A DNA stretch of 64,000 nt, from the NCBI GenBank assembly GCA_902585045.1, contig CACICB010000002.1:120085-184084 (forward strand), given 5' to 3'. A program made the position numbers and the translations under genes. The DNA comes from an uncultured Pelagibacteraceae bacterium (lineage in GTDB: Bacteria > Pseudomonadota > Alphaproteobacteria > Pelagibacterales > Pelagibacteraceae). The notes beneath the pieces were generated by a model, which was not told the origin of the DNA, did no database searches, and saw nothing but the letters and a program-made list of their open reading frames with translations. Below, one piece after another: positions 28,762-38,941 of this stretch; the stretch's first letter is position 1; the number at the start of each line of letters is the position of its first letter.

Positions 28762-29640
28762 TTATTTTTTATTAAAAACTCTTCCTGCAATATTTTTTAA
28801 TTTTTTTATTGTTTTTTTTGTTCTTAATTTTGGATCAGTAATTATGGCAACATCCAAACAGTCGTTTGCTGGATCTTTATCTACTGAATAATTTTTAAAT
28901 GTTTTTATTATTTCTTTGATCATATTTTGTGCATTTGCTGCATTTTTCATAAGAGTTTGGACTACCATGCTGACATCAACTTCATCATGATCAGGGTGCC
29001 AACAATCGTAGTCTGTCACCATAGCAACTGTGCTATATCTAATTTCTGCTTCTCTTGCTAACTTAGCCTCAGGCATATTTGTCATTCCGATTACATCGGC
29101 ACCCCATGACCTATATAAGTTAGACTCAGCTAGAGTAGAAAATTGAGGGCCTTCCATAACTACATAGGTGCCTCCAACTTGATGATTGATATTTAGTTTT
29201 TTTAATGCAGTCTCACAACAACTCGATAGGCCTTCGCTTGTCGGCTTAGCCATTGACACGTGAGCAACAATCTCATCATTAAAAAAAGTTTTAATTCTTG
29301 AAAATGTTCTATCAATAAATTGATCAACTATTACAAATTTCCCAGGCTCTAAATTTTCTTTTAAGGAACCTACCGCAGAGACAGATATAATATCCGTTAC
29401 TTCTAATTGCTTCATAGCATCTATATTTGCTCTAAAATTTATATTCGAAGGACTTATTTTGTGACCCCTTGAATGTCTTGGAATAAAACATATTTCCTCT
29501 TTTCCTAAGCTAGCTAATAAAATTTCGTCTGAAGGTTTTCCCCAAGGTGTATTGATTTTTTTCCATTTGGCTTTTTCAAACCCCTCCATCTTATATAATC
29601 CACTGCCACCGATTATCCCAAGCTTTCTTTTTTTCATCAT
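28762..29640 (-). CDS. mtnP: S-methyl-5'-thioadenosine phosphorylase
   Basis: LGIIGGSGLYKMEGFE, FIPRHSRGHKISPSNINFRANI, EGPQFSTLAESNLYRSWGADVIGMT. Confidence 0.93.
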   Translation of the reverse strand: MMKKRKLGIIGGSGLYKMEGFEKAKWKKINTPWGKPSDEILLASLGKEEICFIPRHSRGHKISPSNINFRANIDAMKQLEVTDIISVSAVGSLKENLEPGKFVIVDQFIDRTFSRIKTFFNDEIVAHVSMAKPTSEGLSSCCETALKKLNINHQVGGTYVVMEGPQFSTLAESNLYRSWGADVIGMTNMPEAKLAREAEIRYSTVAMVTDYDCWHPDHDEVDVSMVVQTLMKNAANAQNMIKEIIKTFKNYSVDKDPANDCLDVAIITDPKLRTKKTIKKLKNIAGRVFNKK

Positions 29641-29680
29641 TTAATTATTAATGCTTTTTTGTTAGAACTTGAAGTAAAAT

Positions 29681-30208
29681 ATGGATTTAAAAAAATATAT
29701 AAGGTCAATTAAAGATTATCCAAAAAAAGGAATTTTATTCAGAGATATTACAACCTTAATAAAAAATGCTGAAGCCTTTAAATATACTAATGATAAAATA
29801 ATCGAAATTTCCAAAAAAATTGATTATGATAAAGTTGCTGCCATAGAATCTAGGGGTTTCGTGTTTGCCTCTACAGTTTCTTATGTAATGGAAAAGCCTT
29901 TTATATTGCTTAGAAAAAAAAATAAACTACCAGCGGAAACTCACTCAATAGATTTTGAACTTGAATATGGGAAAGCAACTATAGAAGTACACAAAGACTC
30001 TATAGAAAAGGGTGAAAAAGTTCTAATAATTGATGATTTAATTGCTACAGGTGGAACTGCCGAAGCTGCCGCAAAACTTGTGGAGCTCTCTGGTGGAAAA
30101 GTAGCTGGGTTTATATTTGTAATAAATCTGTTTGATTTACCTGGGGAAAAGCTTCTCAAAAGTAAAGGTTATCAGATAAAAAGTTTAATTGAATTCCCAG
30201 GCCATTAA
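29681..30208 (+). CDS. apt: Adenine phosphoribosyltransferase
   Basis: IRSIKDYPKKGILFRDITTLI; ESRGFVF; KVLIIDDLIATGGTAEAA. Confidence 0.94.
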   Translation: MDLKKYIRSIKDYPKKGILFRDITTLIKNAEAFKYTNDKIIEISKKIDYDKVAAIESRGFVFASTVSYVMEKPFILLRKKNKLPAETHSIDFELEYGKATIEVHKDSIEKGEKVLIIDDLIATGGTAEAAAKLVELSGGKVAGFIFVINLFDLPGEKLLKSKGYQIKSLIEFPGH

Positions 30209-31215
30209 ATCTCTTTATTTTTCCAAGTAGAAGGAGTTAAATCATTATTAATTTCTAGTTCAATATTGTAGTTGAAAGGTCTTACTCCTCTTTTTTTTAT
30301 GTACTCAAATGTTTTTTTTATACCCTCATCTAATGAGGTTTTAGTTTTATAATTCAGAAATTTCCTGGCTTTATTCGAAGAGCATAAAGCGTGCCTTACC
30401 TCTCTTGGTCTATCCTTTTTGTAAATCGGTTTTAAATTTACTCCTGTTAAATTAGTGCAAATTTCTGCAACTTTATTTATTGTTACGAATTCCTCATCAG
30501 GCCCAATATTGATTATTTGTTTATTTAAATTTTTTTGATCAAGCATCGGTATCAAACAGTCAAGACAATCATCAATATAAGAAAAGCATCTTTGTTGTTC
30601 TCCATCACCATAAATTACAGGAGCTTTTCCTTGTAACATTCTGTTTAACATTATTGATATTACGTTTCTAAATGGATCGTCATATTTTTGTCTGGGCCCA
30701 ATAATATTATGTGGAACTGCAATAACCCATTCAATATTATTTAAGTTACAAAGATTTATTAAACAATCTTCAGCAGCAACTTTTGAAATTGCATAAGGAT
30801 CAACTGGTTTAGGTTTCATATCTTCAGTAAAAGGTGTTTTTTGATCACCGTACCTCGCCATTGATGAGCAGAAAATAATTCTTTGAACTTTTTCGTCTAC
30901 AGCCGCTGTAAAAATTGAAATTGAAGCGAGATAATTATTTTTTGTTATTTCATAAGGAGAAAAAACAGATAAACCTTCATGAGCTGTAGCTGCACAATGA
31001 TATACAATTTGTACTCCTTTCATTATTGTTTTTACTTCTTTCAAATTACAACAATCAATATTATAAAATTTTATATTTTTAGGAATATTGTCTTCGTAAC
31101 CTCCTAGCATATTATCTATACCAATAATTTGATGACCCATTTCTGCTAATTTTTCGGCAAGATGAGAGCCTAGGAAACCAGCAACACCAGTAATTAAGAT
31201 TTTTTTTGAATTCAT
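30205..31215 (-). CDS. NAD-dependent sugar-nucleotide epimerase/dehydratase
   Basis: ILITGVAGFLGSHLAEKL; YAISKVAAE. Confidence 0.88.
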   Translation of the reverse strand: MNSKKILITGVAGFLGSHLAEKLAEMGHQIIGIDNMLGGYEDNIPKNIKFYNIDCCNLKEVKTIMKGVQIVYHCAATAHEGLSVFSPYEITKNNYLASISIFTAAVDEKVQRIIFCSSMARYGDQKTPFTEDMKPKPVDPYAISKVAAEDCLINLCNLNNIEWVIAVPHNIIGPRQKYDDPFRNVISIMLNRMLQGKAPVIYGDGEQQRCFSYIDDCLDCLIPMLDQKNLNKQIINIGPDEEFVTINKVAEICTNLTGVNLKPIYKKDRPREVRHALCSSNKARKFLNYKTKTSLDEGIKKTFEYIKKRGVRPFNYNIELEINNDLTPSTWKNKEI

Positions 31216-31273
31216 TAAGTAAATTAAACTTCTATATTAAATTTTTGATAATTCAAATAATTAAACCCTTTAA

Positions 31274-32068
31274 TTAAATTCGATTAGTGTCGTGAAAGTA
31301 TATTGGCCAGGTTCTAGTTTTTGAGTACTTTTTGAACCAAAAAGGCAAATATCTTTCTGCCAAATAGGCATACATTCTACCTGTCTCATATCCTTTTAAA
31401 TCTTTGAAGCCAAATGTCTTTTCACATTTAAATAGCCATTCAAAAACGGCTTCATACCATTTGCCTAATAATTTTGGTGATTTACAACAAAATAAATTCC
31501 AAAGACTTAGTGATGTCTTATTATTTAAATATTCAGTAAAATCATATTTATCTTTGCTGTCTACTAAATCTAATGCTTTGTTTAAATTCCCTTCTAGGTG
31601 CATTAAGTCAAAGTGAAATTTAATATTTCTTTTGCTTTTTATAAATAAAATTGATGGGTCTTTCATTATAAGTTTTTTTCCTTTTTTTAAAATTTTAGAA
31701 ATCTTAATTTTACTTAAATCAGTTGGTTCAGTTAATATAGTCTCATATTTTTCCCATTCTTTTGGTGGTGTTTGAATAATTTTATCTTTTAAGTTTGCTT
31801 CATTATTAAAAACTTCAACATTTTTCCAAAATCTTCTATAGGTAGAAAAAAGTATCCATTTGTTATCTTCGAATGATTGAAGTTTGTTTTGCCACAGCCA
31901 GTAATGAAACGTGTACATATCATAATATTGATTTTTATCTGAAATATTTACTCCAACATTATCTCTCATCCAGTTATTTGGGAAAGTTGTATTACCCTGA
32001 CCAACTAGGTTATAATTAATATTTTCTAAATAAGAGTAATATTTATGAGTTAAGCAAAATTTATACAT
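31274..32068 (-). CDS. Hypothetical protein in polysaccharide cluster, DUF4422-like glycosyltransferase pattern
   Basis: Position between GT genes; C-terminal YAYLAERYLPFWFKKYS. Confidence 0.45.
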   Translation of the reverse strand: MYKFCLTHKYYSYLENINYNLVGQGNTTFPNNWMRDNVGVNISDKNQYYDMYTFHYWLWQNKLQSFEDNKWILFSTYRRFWKNVEVFNNEANLKDKIIQTPPKEWEKYETILTEPTDLSKIKISKILKKGKKLIMKDPSILFIKSKRNIKFHFDLMHLEGNLNKALDLVDSKDKYDFTEYLNNKTSLSLWNLFCCKSPKLLGKWYEAVFEWLFKCEKTFGFKDLKGYETGRMYAYLAERYLPFWFKKYSKTRTWPIYFHDTNRI

Positions 32069-32914
32069 TTATAATTTAGGTCTATACCATGATTGTTTGC
32101 CAGAAATTGAATTAATTAGCCCAGAAAATCTTTGAAAGTAAATTTTTTTTCTTTTTTTATTATTAAATAATGAATAAAATAAAAATTTCACTATTGAAGA
32201 TGCAAGTTTTGGCAAGACCTCGAACAAAGCTATAAAGTAACCTTTATATTTTTTTTTAAAATAAAAAGTTGACCACATCCAATGCCAATTTCTTGATAAA
32301 TTCATCTGATAATCTATAGCTTTATCATGTGAGCTTGCTCCTAAATGATCAATAATAATATTTCTATCTAAAAATATTTTTTTCCCATTTTTCTTTAACC
32401 TTTTGCAAAGATCTATTTCCTCTAGATATATAAAAAAGTTTTCATCAAAATAACCGATCTTTTCAAACTGAGATAAATTTAAAAACATCGCAAAACCTTT
32501 TACATATTCTACTTCGATTAAATTTTTTTCACTTTTTTTAGATAGAATTAATTCTTTTTTTTTTTCTTGAACCGCTGGTCCAATAATCGCAAAATTTAAA
32601 GAATTTTGTACGTTTAAAAAAAAATTTTTTATAGCATCCTTTTTTAAAACTGTATCCGGGTTAAGTATTAAAGCATAATTTGTTTTTACCTTTGAAAGCC
32701 CCAAGTTATTACCTTTAGCATAACCTAAATTCTCATTAGCTAAATAACAATCAACGTTATTATATTTATTTTGAAGTTTATTTTTGAATTCAGAATTATT
32801 TGAGTTTTCTACAACAATTATTTTTACATTTTGATCTATTGACTCGATGCATGAAAAAATTTTTTCATCACTTCTAAATGTATTAATTATTACGGTTAAT
32901 TCGTTATTACTCAT
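32069..32914 (-). CDS. Glycosyltransferase family 2
   Basis: VIINTFRSDEKIFSCIESI; NLGYAKGNNLGL; LILNPDTVL; FFIYLEEIDLCKRLKKNGKKI. Confidence 0.9.
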   Translation of the reverse strand: MSNNELTVIINTFRSDEKIFSCIESIDQNVKIIVVENSNNSEFKNKLQNKYNNVDCYLANENLGYAKGNNLGLSKVKTNYALILNPDTVLKKDAIKNFFLNVQNSLNFAIIGPAVQEKKKELILSKKSEKNLIEVEYVKGFAMFLNLSQFEKIGYFDENFFIYLEEIDLCKRLKKNGKKIFLDRNIIIDHLGASSHDKAIDYQMNLSRNWHWMWSTFYFKKKYKGYFIALFEVLPKLASSIVKFLFYSLFNNKKRKKIYFQRFSGLINSISGKQSWYRPKL

Positions 32915-32926
32915 TTAAATTGTTAA

Positions 32927-33003
32927 TGGTAGCGAGGGGCGGATTCGAACCGCCGACCCCAGGCTTATGAGTCCTGTGCTCTAACCAACTGAGCTACCTC
33001 GCC
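32927..33003 (-). tRNA. tRNA-Met (anticodon CAT), CCA encoded
   Basis: Reverse complement GGCGAGGTAGCTCAGTTGGTTAGAGCACAGGACTCATAAGCCTGGGGTCGGCGGTTCGAATCCGCCCCTCGCTACCA folds as a cloverleaf. Confidence 0.96.
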
Positions 33004-33086
33004 ACTAAATTTACGTTGATATATACTACTAATTTTTTTTCTTTCCAATCTTTTTTCATTAAATCTATCTTACTAGCTAAAAATAT

Positions 33087-34238
33087 TTATATTTTAATTA
33101 ATTTTTTTTCTAAATCTTTTAAAGGAACGTATAATATTCCCTGTTGATCACTGTTCAAATTTTCTCTGGGTTTTATTGACATTTCGTTAAAATTTAATCC
33201 TAGTTTTCTCGCTAAATTCCCTATAACTGGGGCAGCAAATTCTGATTTAAATTCTAAAATAAAAGTTCCTGGATTTGAAAATACTAAATTTGCAAAACCT
33301 GCACCATGCAAGCCTACAATTTCTTTTGCATTATAAAATAAATTTATTTGATCTAAAAAACTTAGTTCACTTAAAGTAATAATTGAAAATCCCTTTTTTT
33401 TTAAGAAATTTTTAACTTCATCTTCATTAATAACTTTTCTTAAATGTCTGTGATTTGATTTAGAATCACTTCTATCTATATAAAATTTTTCAGGAAATTT
33501 TTTTTCTAGATTATTGATTAGAAATTTATCTTTTAAAAAATTTAAAATCCAATAAGGCATATTTTGTATTTCTAAAGTTGGGTTATTTTTAAGTACATAA
33601 GGATGATCAACAGCAATTATTTTTTGTGCTTCAATGTGTCTAAAAACTTTACTAGATAATATTTTTGAAGTTGGAATATTTAGTAATTTTAATGTTTCTT
33701 TCTGGAATCCGTCTTTAAAATCTGGAAATAAAAAATAATCAATATCCAAGTAATTAATTTGTTCATCTAATATTTTTAATCTAGGCAGAACATCAAACAA
33801 CCAATGCCAATAATTTGAATTACCAGCTCCCCCTGTTAAAAGTGAAAATACCGTACCATTAATTTTTCTTTTAAATCTTGCAGTTCCTTTACTAAATACA
33901 ATATTTTGAAATATATCAGCATTACTGACACCCTTAAATTTTTCAGACCTATATTGATAAGATGGACCGTCAATAATTTTATCTTTAGTTATAAAAGCGG
34001 CATCATTGACTGTGTCAGTATATAGCCTGCAGTTTTTAATAATATAAATTTTATAAGAATAATTATTGTCTAATTTTTTTTCTATAATTTGTATAGATGG
34101 GTTGTTTTTTGTTTCTACAACACCTTTTATCTTCCCAAAAAAAGCTTTACTTAAAGAATAACCTATATTTTTAAATATTGATTGTAATTTTTTTTTTATA
34201 GAATTAGTCAAAATTTTATTATAACTATTATTTAGCAC
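33087..34238 (-). CDS. Glycosyltransferase family 61-like (DUF563)
   Basis: GNSNYWHWLFDVLPRL; FYIDRSDSKSNHRHLRKVINEDEV; VGLHGAGFANLVFSNPGT. Confidence 0.85.
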   Translation of the reverse strand: MLNNSYNKILTNSIKKKLQSIFKNIGYSLSKAFFGKIKGVVETKNNPSIQIIEKKLDNNYSYKIYIIKNCRLYTDTVNDAAFITKDKIIDGPSYQYRSEKFKGVSNADIFQNIVFSKGTARFKRKINGTVFSLLTGGAGNSNYWHWLFDVLPRLKILDEQINYLDIDYFLFPDFKDGFQKETLKLLNIPTSKILSSKVFRHIEAQKIIAVDHPYVLKNNPTLEIQNMPYWILNFLKDKFLINNLEKKFPEKFYIDRSDSKSNHRHLRKVINEDEVKNFLKKKGFSIITLSELSFLDQINLFYNAKEIVGLHGAGFANLVFSNPGTFILEFKSEFAAPVIGNLARKLGLNFNEMSIKPRENLNSDQQGILYVPLKDLEKKLIKI

Positions 34239-34260
34239 TTATATTTTTTAAAGTAAAATA

Positions 34261-35244
34261 ATGAAAAAAAAAGCACTTATAACAGGTATTACCGGTCAAG
34301 ATGGATCTTATCTATCTGAGTTTTTGTTAAAAAAAGGTTACTCTGTTCATGGGTTAGTCAGAAGAGTAGCTGCAGAGGACAAGTCACACAGATTTTGGAG
34401 ATTAAAAAATTTTATAAATAAATTAGAAATTCATGCTGGTTCTCTAGAGAGCTACGCAAGTATTATAAATATTATTACTAAAATTAAACCAGATGAAATT
34501 TATCATCTTGGAGCACAAAGTTATATTGATTATGCTTTTAAAGATGAATTTTCTACAATAAATACCAACATTAATGGAACACATTTTCTACTTTCTGCGA
34601 TAAAGGAATTTTCACCTAAAACAAAATTTTATTTTGCCGGTTCTTCTGAAATGTATGGAAAAGTAAGACAAATACCTCAAACTGAAAAAACTCCGTTTTA
34701 CCCTAGATCTGTTTATGGAATTTCAAAAGTTGCTGGATTTGATTTAACGAGAAATTATCGTGAGGCATATGATTTATTTTGTTGTAGCGGAATTCTTTTT
34801 AATCATGAGTCTCCTAGAAGAGGCTTTGAATTTGTCACTCGTAAAATTACACATGCTGTAGCTAGAATTAAGTTTGGCCTTCAAAAAGATCTTCGTCTTG
34901 GAAATATGGACGCAAAACGAGATTGGGGTCATGCAAAAGATTATGTTGAAGCAATGTGGTTAATGTTAAATAAAAGAAAACCAGATGATTATGTTATTAG
35001 TACAGGAAAACATTACACGGTAAGAGACTTTGCCAAGTTAGCTTTTGAATTGGTAGATTTAGATTACAAAAAATATGTAAAAGTTGAAAAAAAACTTTAT
35101 AGACCATCCGAAGTTGAAAGCCTTTTAGGTAATTGCAAAAAAGCAAAAAAAGATCTTAAATGGAAACCGAAGTACGATTTTAGAAAACTTGTAAAAGATA
35201 TGATTAGAGCTGATTTAGAATTTGTTGAAAAAGAGGGATATTAA
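34261..35244 (+). CDS. gmd: GDP-mannose 4,6-dehydratase
   Basis: ALITGITGQDGSYLSEFLLKKGY; YHLGAQSYI; FNHESPRRGFEFVTRKI; RDWGHAKDYVEAMWLML. Confidence 0.93.
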   Translation: MKKKALITGITGQDGSYLSEFLLKKGYSVHGLVRRVAAEDKSHRFWRLKNFINKLEIHAGSLESYASIINIITKIKPDEIYHLGAQSYIDYAFKDEFSTINTNINGTHFLLSAIKEFSPKTKFYFAGSSEMYGKVRQIPQTEKTPFYPRSVYGISKVAGFDLTRNYREAYDLFCCSGILFNHESPRRGFEFVTRKITHAVARIKFGLQKDLRLGNMDAKRDWGHAKDYVEAMWLMLNKRKPDDYVISTGKHYTVRDFAKLAFELVDLDYKKYVKVEKKLYRPSEVESLLGNCKKAKKDLKWKPKYDFRKLVKDMIRADLEFVEKEGY

Positions 35245-35252
35245 ATTTAATT

Positions 35253-36470
35253 TTAAAATATTTCTAACCTTGGCAATGGAAAAATAAACTTGGTACCCTT
35301 TTTAATCATCAAATTTTCTCTAGATAATATTTCTTTTTTAAAATGCCAAGGTAATACTAAATAATAATCAGGTTTATAAAAACGAGATAATGTTTCAGAT
35401 ATAATCTTGATGTTTGTACCTGGTGTGTACAAATTAAATTTATTACTATTTCTTTCAGCTACGTAATCAATTATTTTGTTATCGATACTATAATACTGAA
35501 GTAGCACATTCCCTTTTGTTGAAGCTCCATAGCAATGAATTTTTTTTCCAAGTTTCTTGTATTTTTTTAAGAGTTTGTTAAGTTTTTTTCTGGAATTATT
35601 AATTGATTTTATAAAATTTTGAAAAGTATTAATTTTAGTCAGTTTTAAAGCTCTCTCTAATTTTAAAACTTTACTTAAAATTAATTTATTATCTTTATAA
35701 TTTGAGTCTTCATGACAGACAAAATACTGTTTGCTCGCCCCGTTAATATCATTGCTTTTAATGTTGAATACTCTCAAGCCATTTTTTTTACAAAGGTTTA
35801 TTATTACTTCGCTACTATAATATTCCAAATGTTCATGACAAATAGTATCAAACATCTTATTTTCAATTATTGATGCCAAGTCAGCAAATTCTAATAAAAA
35901 AATTCCATCTTTGGAAAGAAGCTTTTTTGCGTCTGTAAGAAATTTATTTGGGTCAGTTGAATCATAGAAGACTGATAGGGCAGTAATAATTTTAAATTTT
36001 TTTTTAGTTATTTTTTGAATTTTATTCGCTGAAAAAAAATCAGGAATTTTTATATTAATATTTTTATATTTTTCTAAGTATTTATTTAAAATCGGATCAA
36101 TCCCCACTGTGAAAATATTTTTATTATAAAAATTTAATAATGAACCATCGTTACTTGCAATATCCAAAACTGTGTCATTTTTTTTTAATTTAGTTTTTTT
36201 TGATAATTTTTTTACAACATTTTTTACATGATTCATCATTGTTTTATTTACCCCTGTTCTGTAACCATAATCTGGTCCATAAAGATATTTTAAATCAAAG
36301 TTATGATTAAGTTGAACTAAGTTGCAATTCGAGCAGATGACAACTGTAATTGGTTTTTTATTTATTTTTTGGCCCTTACGAGGAAACTTGCCTGTAAAAC
36401 ACAAATCTCCAAGAGAAAAAAGTTTCTTTAAAGTGTTTTTTTTACAACTTCTACATTTATCAATCTTCAT
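35253..36470 (-). CDS. SAM-dependent methyltransferase with N-terminal zinc-binding motif (NDP-hexose C-methyltransferase type)
   Basis: CRSCKKN...VICSNCNLVQLNH; DIASNDGSLL; FDTICHEHLEYYS; YGASTKGNVLLQY. Confidence 0.87.
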   Translation of the reverse strand: MKIDKCRSCKKNTLKKLFSLGDLCFTGKFPRKGQKINKKPITVVICSNCNLVQLNHNFDLKYLYGPDYGYRTGVNKTMMNHVKNVVKKLSKKTKLKKNDTVLDIASNDGSLLNFYNKNIFTVGIDPILNKYLEKYKNINIKIPDFFSANKIQKITKKKFKIITALSVFYDSTDPNKFLTDAKKLLSKDGIFLLEFADLASIIENKMFDTICHEHLEYYSSEVIINLCKKNGLRVFNIKSNDINGASKQYFVCHEDSNYKDNKLILSKVLKLERALKLTKINTFQNFIKSINNSRKKLNKLLKKYKKLGKKIHCYGASTKGNVLLQYYSIDNKIIDYVAERNSNKFNLYTPGTNIKIISETLSRFYKPDYYLVLPWHFKKEILSRENLMIKKGTKFIFPLPRLEIF

Positions 36471-36553
36471 TGATTTCTTATATCAATGCTTTTGTAATTA
36501 TTAAATTGAAATAAAAGTAGTTAATTTGATAAAAATTTGAAGATTTTTAGTTT

Positions 36554-36736
36554 TTAAAGGGTTAAAATAATTCCGAAAACTGTAACGGCTGAAACTGCTG
36601 CTACACTTAGGGCTAAATTTCTATTTCTTTCGATTTTTTTTTCTTCGTTAATTCTTGACAAAAGATCAGTCAATTTAACTTTGCTTTGTTGTCTTGCTTC
36701 TTCCGAGTGATGTTCAAATTTATATTGAGAACTCAT
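36554..36736 (-). CDS. Small membrane protein of unknown function
   Basis: 60 aa, charged N-half plus C-terminal TM (LALSVAAVSAVTVFGIILTL), isolated between genes. Confidence 0.5.
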   Translation of the reverse strand: MSSQYKFEHHSEEARQQSKVKLTDLLSRINEEKKIERNRNLALSVAAVSAVTVFGIILTL

Positions 36737-36847
36737 AATTGCATTAGAGCATAACTGTGTAATTTTTAAATAATTTGCTCGACCAAATTGGTCTGATAGA
36801 AGTGATTCGGCCCAAAATGAATAAAAATGTTTTTATCTAAGAATTAA

Positions 36848-38185
36848 TTATGAATTTAAGTGATTAGCAATACCTTTGCGCATTTTGCCTATAATTTCAT
36901 CTATATCTTTTTTTTCGCAAACAAATGGAGGAGCAATTATCAAGGCATCTCCAGTCGGTTTGATATTTACACCAGCATCGTAGCATTTTTTGTAAACATT
37001 AAAGCCAGCTTTTCCAGGTTTGTCTCGCATAGAAATATCCAATCCACCTAATAATCCATAATTTCTAATACTCTCAACGCAACTTAAATCTTTTAAAGAG
37101 TGTAAACCTTCTTCAAAATATTTTGATAAATTTTTAACTCTATTAAAAATATCCTCTTTCTCAAATATTTTTTGTACTGCAATTGCAGCTGACACAGCTA
37201 CAGGGATTCCAGAATAAGTATAACCATGAAATAATTCAACAGCTCCATCCGGTGAAGCATCCATTACTGATTGATAAATTTTTTCTCTGACTGCTACCAC
37301 TCCCATAGGAACTATTCCATTAGTTGTAGCTTTAGCCATAGTTATAATATCAGGTGTTACACCAAACTCCTGGGCTGCAAATGCCGAGCCTGTTCTTCCC
37401 CAACCTGTGACAACTTCATCAAAAATTAAAAGTATGCCATGTTTATCACAAATTTGTCTTAACTTTTGCAAGTAATTTTTCGGAGGAATTAAAGTTCCAG
37501 TAGATCCTGCAATAGGCTCAACGATACATGCTGCTATATTTTCACCACCTAACTTTTTTGCAATAACCTCTAAATCATCTGCTAGTTCAGATCCTGTGTC
37601 AGGTTGGCCTTTAACAAACTTATGTTCAGGTAAAAAAGTGTGTCTCATGTGCTCTACACCTGGCATTAAAATATTTTTAAATTCTTTTGAATTATTAGGT
37701 ATACCGCCAACAGTTAGAGCGCCAATGTTCATGCCATGATAGCCTCTATCTCTCCCCACGAACTTAAATCTGTTAGTTTGACCAATAGATCTAAAATAAG
37801 CGACTGCAATTTTAATTGCTGTCTCTACAGCTGTAGATCCACAGATCGTATAAAAAATTCTATTTAAATCTTCAGGTGTTTTTTGAGCTATCATCGTAGC
37901 GAGTTCAAAAGAGCCTCCATAACCTTGTTGAAATGGCATAGTATAATCTAAATTCTCTAACTGATTTTTAATAGCTTCAATTATTTCTTTTCGCCCGTGT
38001 CCAAGCGGATTGCAATATAATCCAGAACTACCATCAATTAAGGTTTTTCCATCATGAGTATGAAGATGAATACCCTCTGCTTTTACTATGATACGAGGGT
38101 TTTTCTTAAAATCTTTATTAGACGAAAATGGCATCCAATGTTCATTTAAAGAATTAGGTATTTTTGATTGAAATGAGGTACTCAT
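36848..38185 (-). CDS. Class III aminotransferase, omega-amino acid (beta-alanine):pyruvate type
   Basis: LNEHWMPFSSNKDFKKNPRI; GSTAVETAIKIA; LIFDEVVTGWGRTG; MAKATTNG PLP lysine. Confidence 0.87.
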   Translation of the reverse strand: MSTSFQSKIPNSLNEHWMPFSSNKDFKKNPRIIVKAEGIHLHTHDGKTLIDGSSGLYCNPLGHGRKEIIEAIKNQLENLDYTMPFQQGYGGSFELATMIAQKTPEDLNRIFYTICGSTAVETAIKIAVAYFRSIGQTNRFKFVGRDRGYHGMNIGALTVGGIPNNSKEFKNILMPGVEHMRHTFLPEHKFVKGQPDTGSELADDLEVIAKKLGGENIAACIVEPIAGSTGTLIPPKNYLQKLRQICDKHGILLIFDEVVTGWGRTGSAFAAQEFGVTPDIITMAKATTNGIVPMGVVAVREKIYQSVMDASPDGAVELFHGYTYSGIPVAVSAAIAVQKIFEKEDIFNRVKNLSKYFEEGLHSLKDLSCVESIRNYGLLGGLDISMRDKPGKAGFNVYKKCYDAGVNIKPTGDALIIAPPFVCEKKDIDEIIGKMRKGIANHLNS

Positions 38186-38230
38186 TATTAAATTATAGCA
38201 AAGTAATTTTTTGAATGCTATCTAAATATT

Positions 38231-38941
38231 ATGAGAAAATTAAAAAATTGGGACAATAAGACTTGGTTGTCTTCAAAAAATTATATTTCACAGTTCAATA
38301 AATTTTTAAATAGAAAGGTAAGATTTAATAGAAATACAAAAATACTAGATATTGGCTGTGGTAGAGCAAATATAATAAGTGCTTTGAAAAATAGGTATAA
38401 ATTCCAAGAAAAACCAATTGGATTAGATATTGTTAAAAATAAAGGAATAAAAAGGAATATCATCTTTAAAAAAATAGATGGATACGATTATTTGAAAAGA
38501 AATAAAGAGAAATATGACTTAATTTTATTAAAACAAACTATTCATTTTTTTTCACCTTCAAAGCTAGTTTTGGTTATAGATATTGCAAAAGAAAGATTAA
38601 AAAGTGGTGGAAAATTATTAATTTTTTCTCTTAAAACTAAAAATAATAAAATTCCATGTTTTAATAAGATGAGACAAAAACTTAATAATAGCCTTAAAAG
38701 AGACGAAAAATTATTTAAGGTAATTAAAAAGAGATTAAAAAGTACAAATGAATCTAGTTTTGATTTTAAGGTAAGTATCTCAAAGAAAAAATATCTAAAA
38801 ATGGTAAAATCAAGATATATATCTTGCTTGCTTGATTTAAATAACAATGAAATTTTAAAAGGTATCAGTGAAATTAAATCTAGATATAAAAATCAAATAA
38901 AATTTACTGATACCTTAAAATGTATAAGCTACAAAAAATAA
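38231..38941 (+). CDS. Class I SAM-dependent methyltransferase
   Basis: ILDIGCGRANIISAL; YDLILLKQTIHF. Confidence 0.75.
   Translation: MRKLKNWDNKTWLSSKNYISQFNKFLNRKVRFNRNTKILDIGCGRANIISALKNRYKFQEKPIGLDIVKNKGIKRNIIFKKIDGYDYLKRNKEKYDLILLKQTIHFFSPSKLVLVIDIAKERLKSGGKLLIFSLKTKNNKIPCFNKMRQKLNNSLKRDEKLFKVIKKRLKSTNESSFDFKVSISKKKYLKMVKSRYISCLLDLNNNEILKGISEIKSRYKNQIKFTDTLKCISYKK

Noticed and set aside
38281-38847. Minus-strand Phe/Leu-rich ORFs antisense to the methyltransferase
   Set aside because: AT-rich reverse reading of Lys/Asn codons; not protein-like
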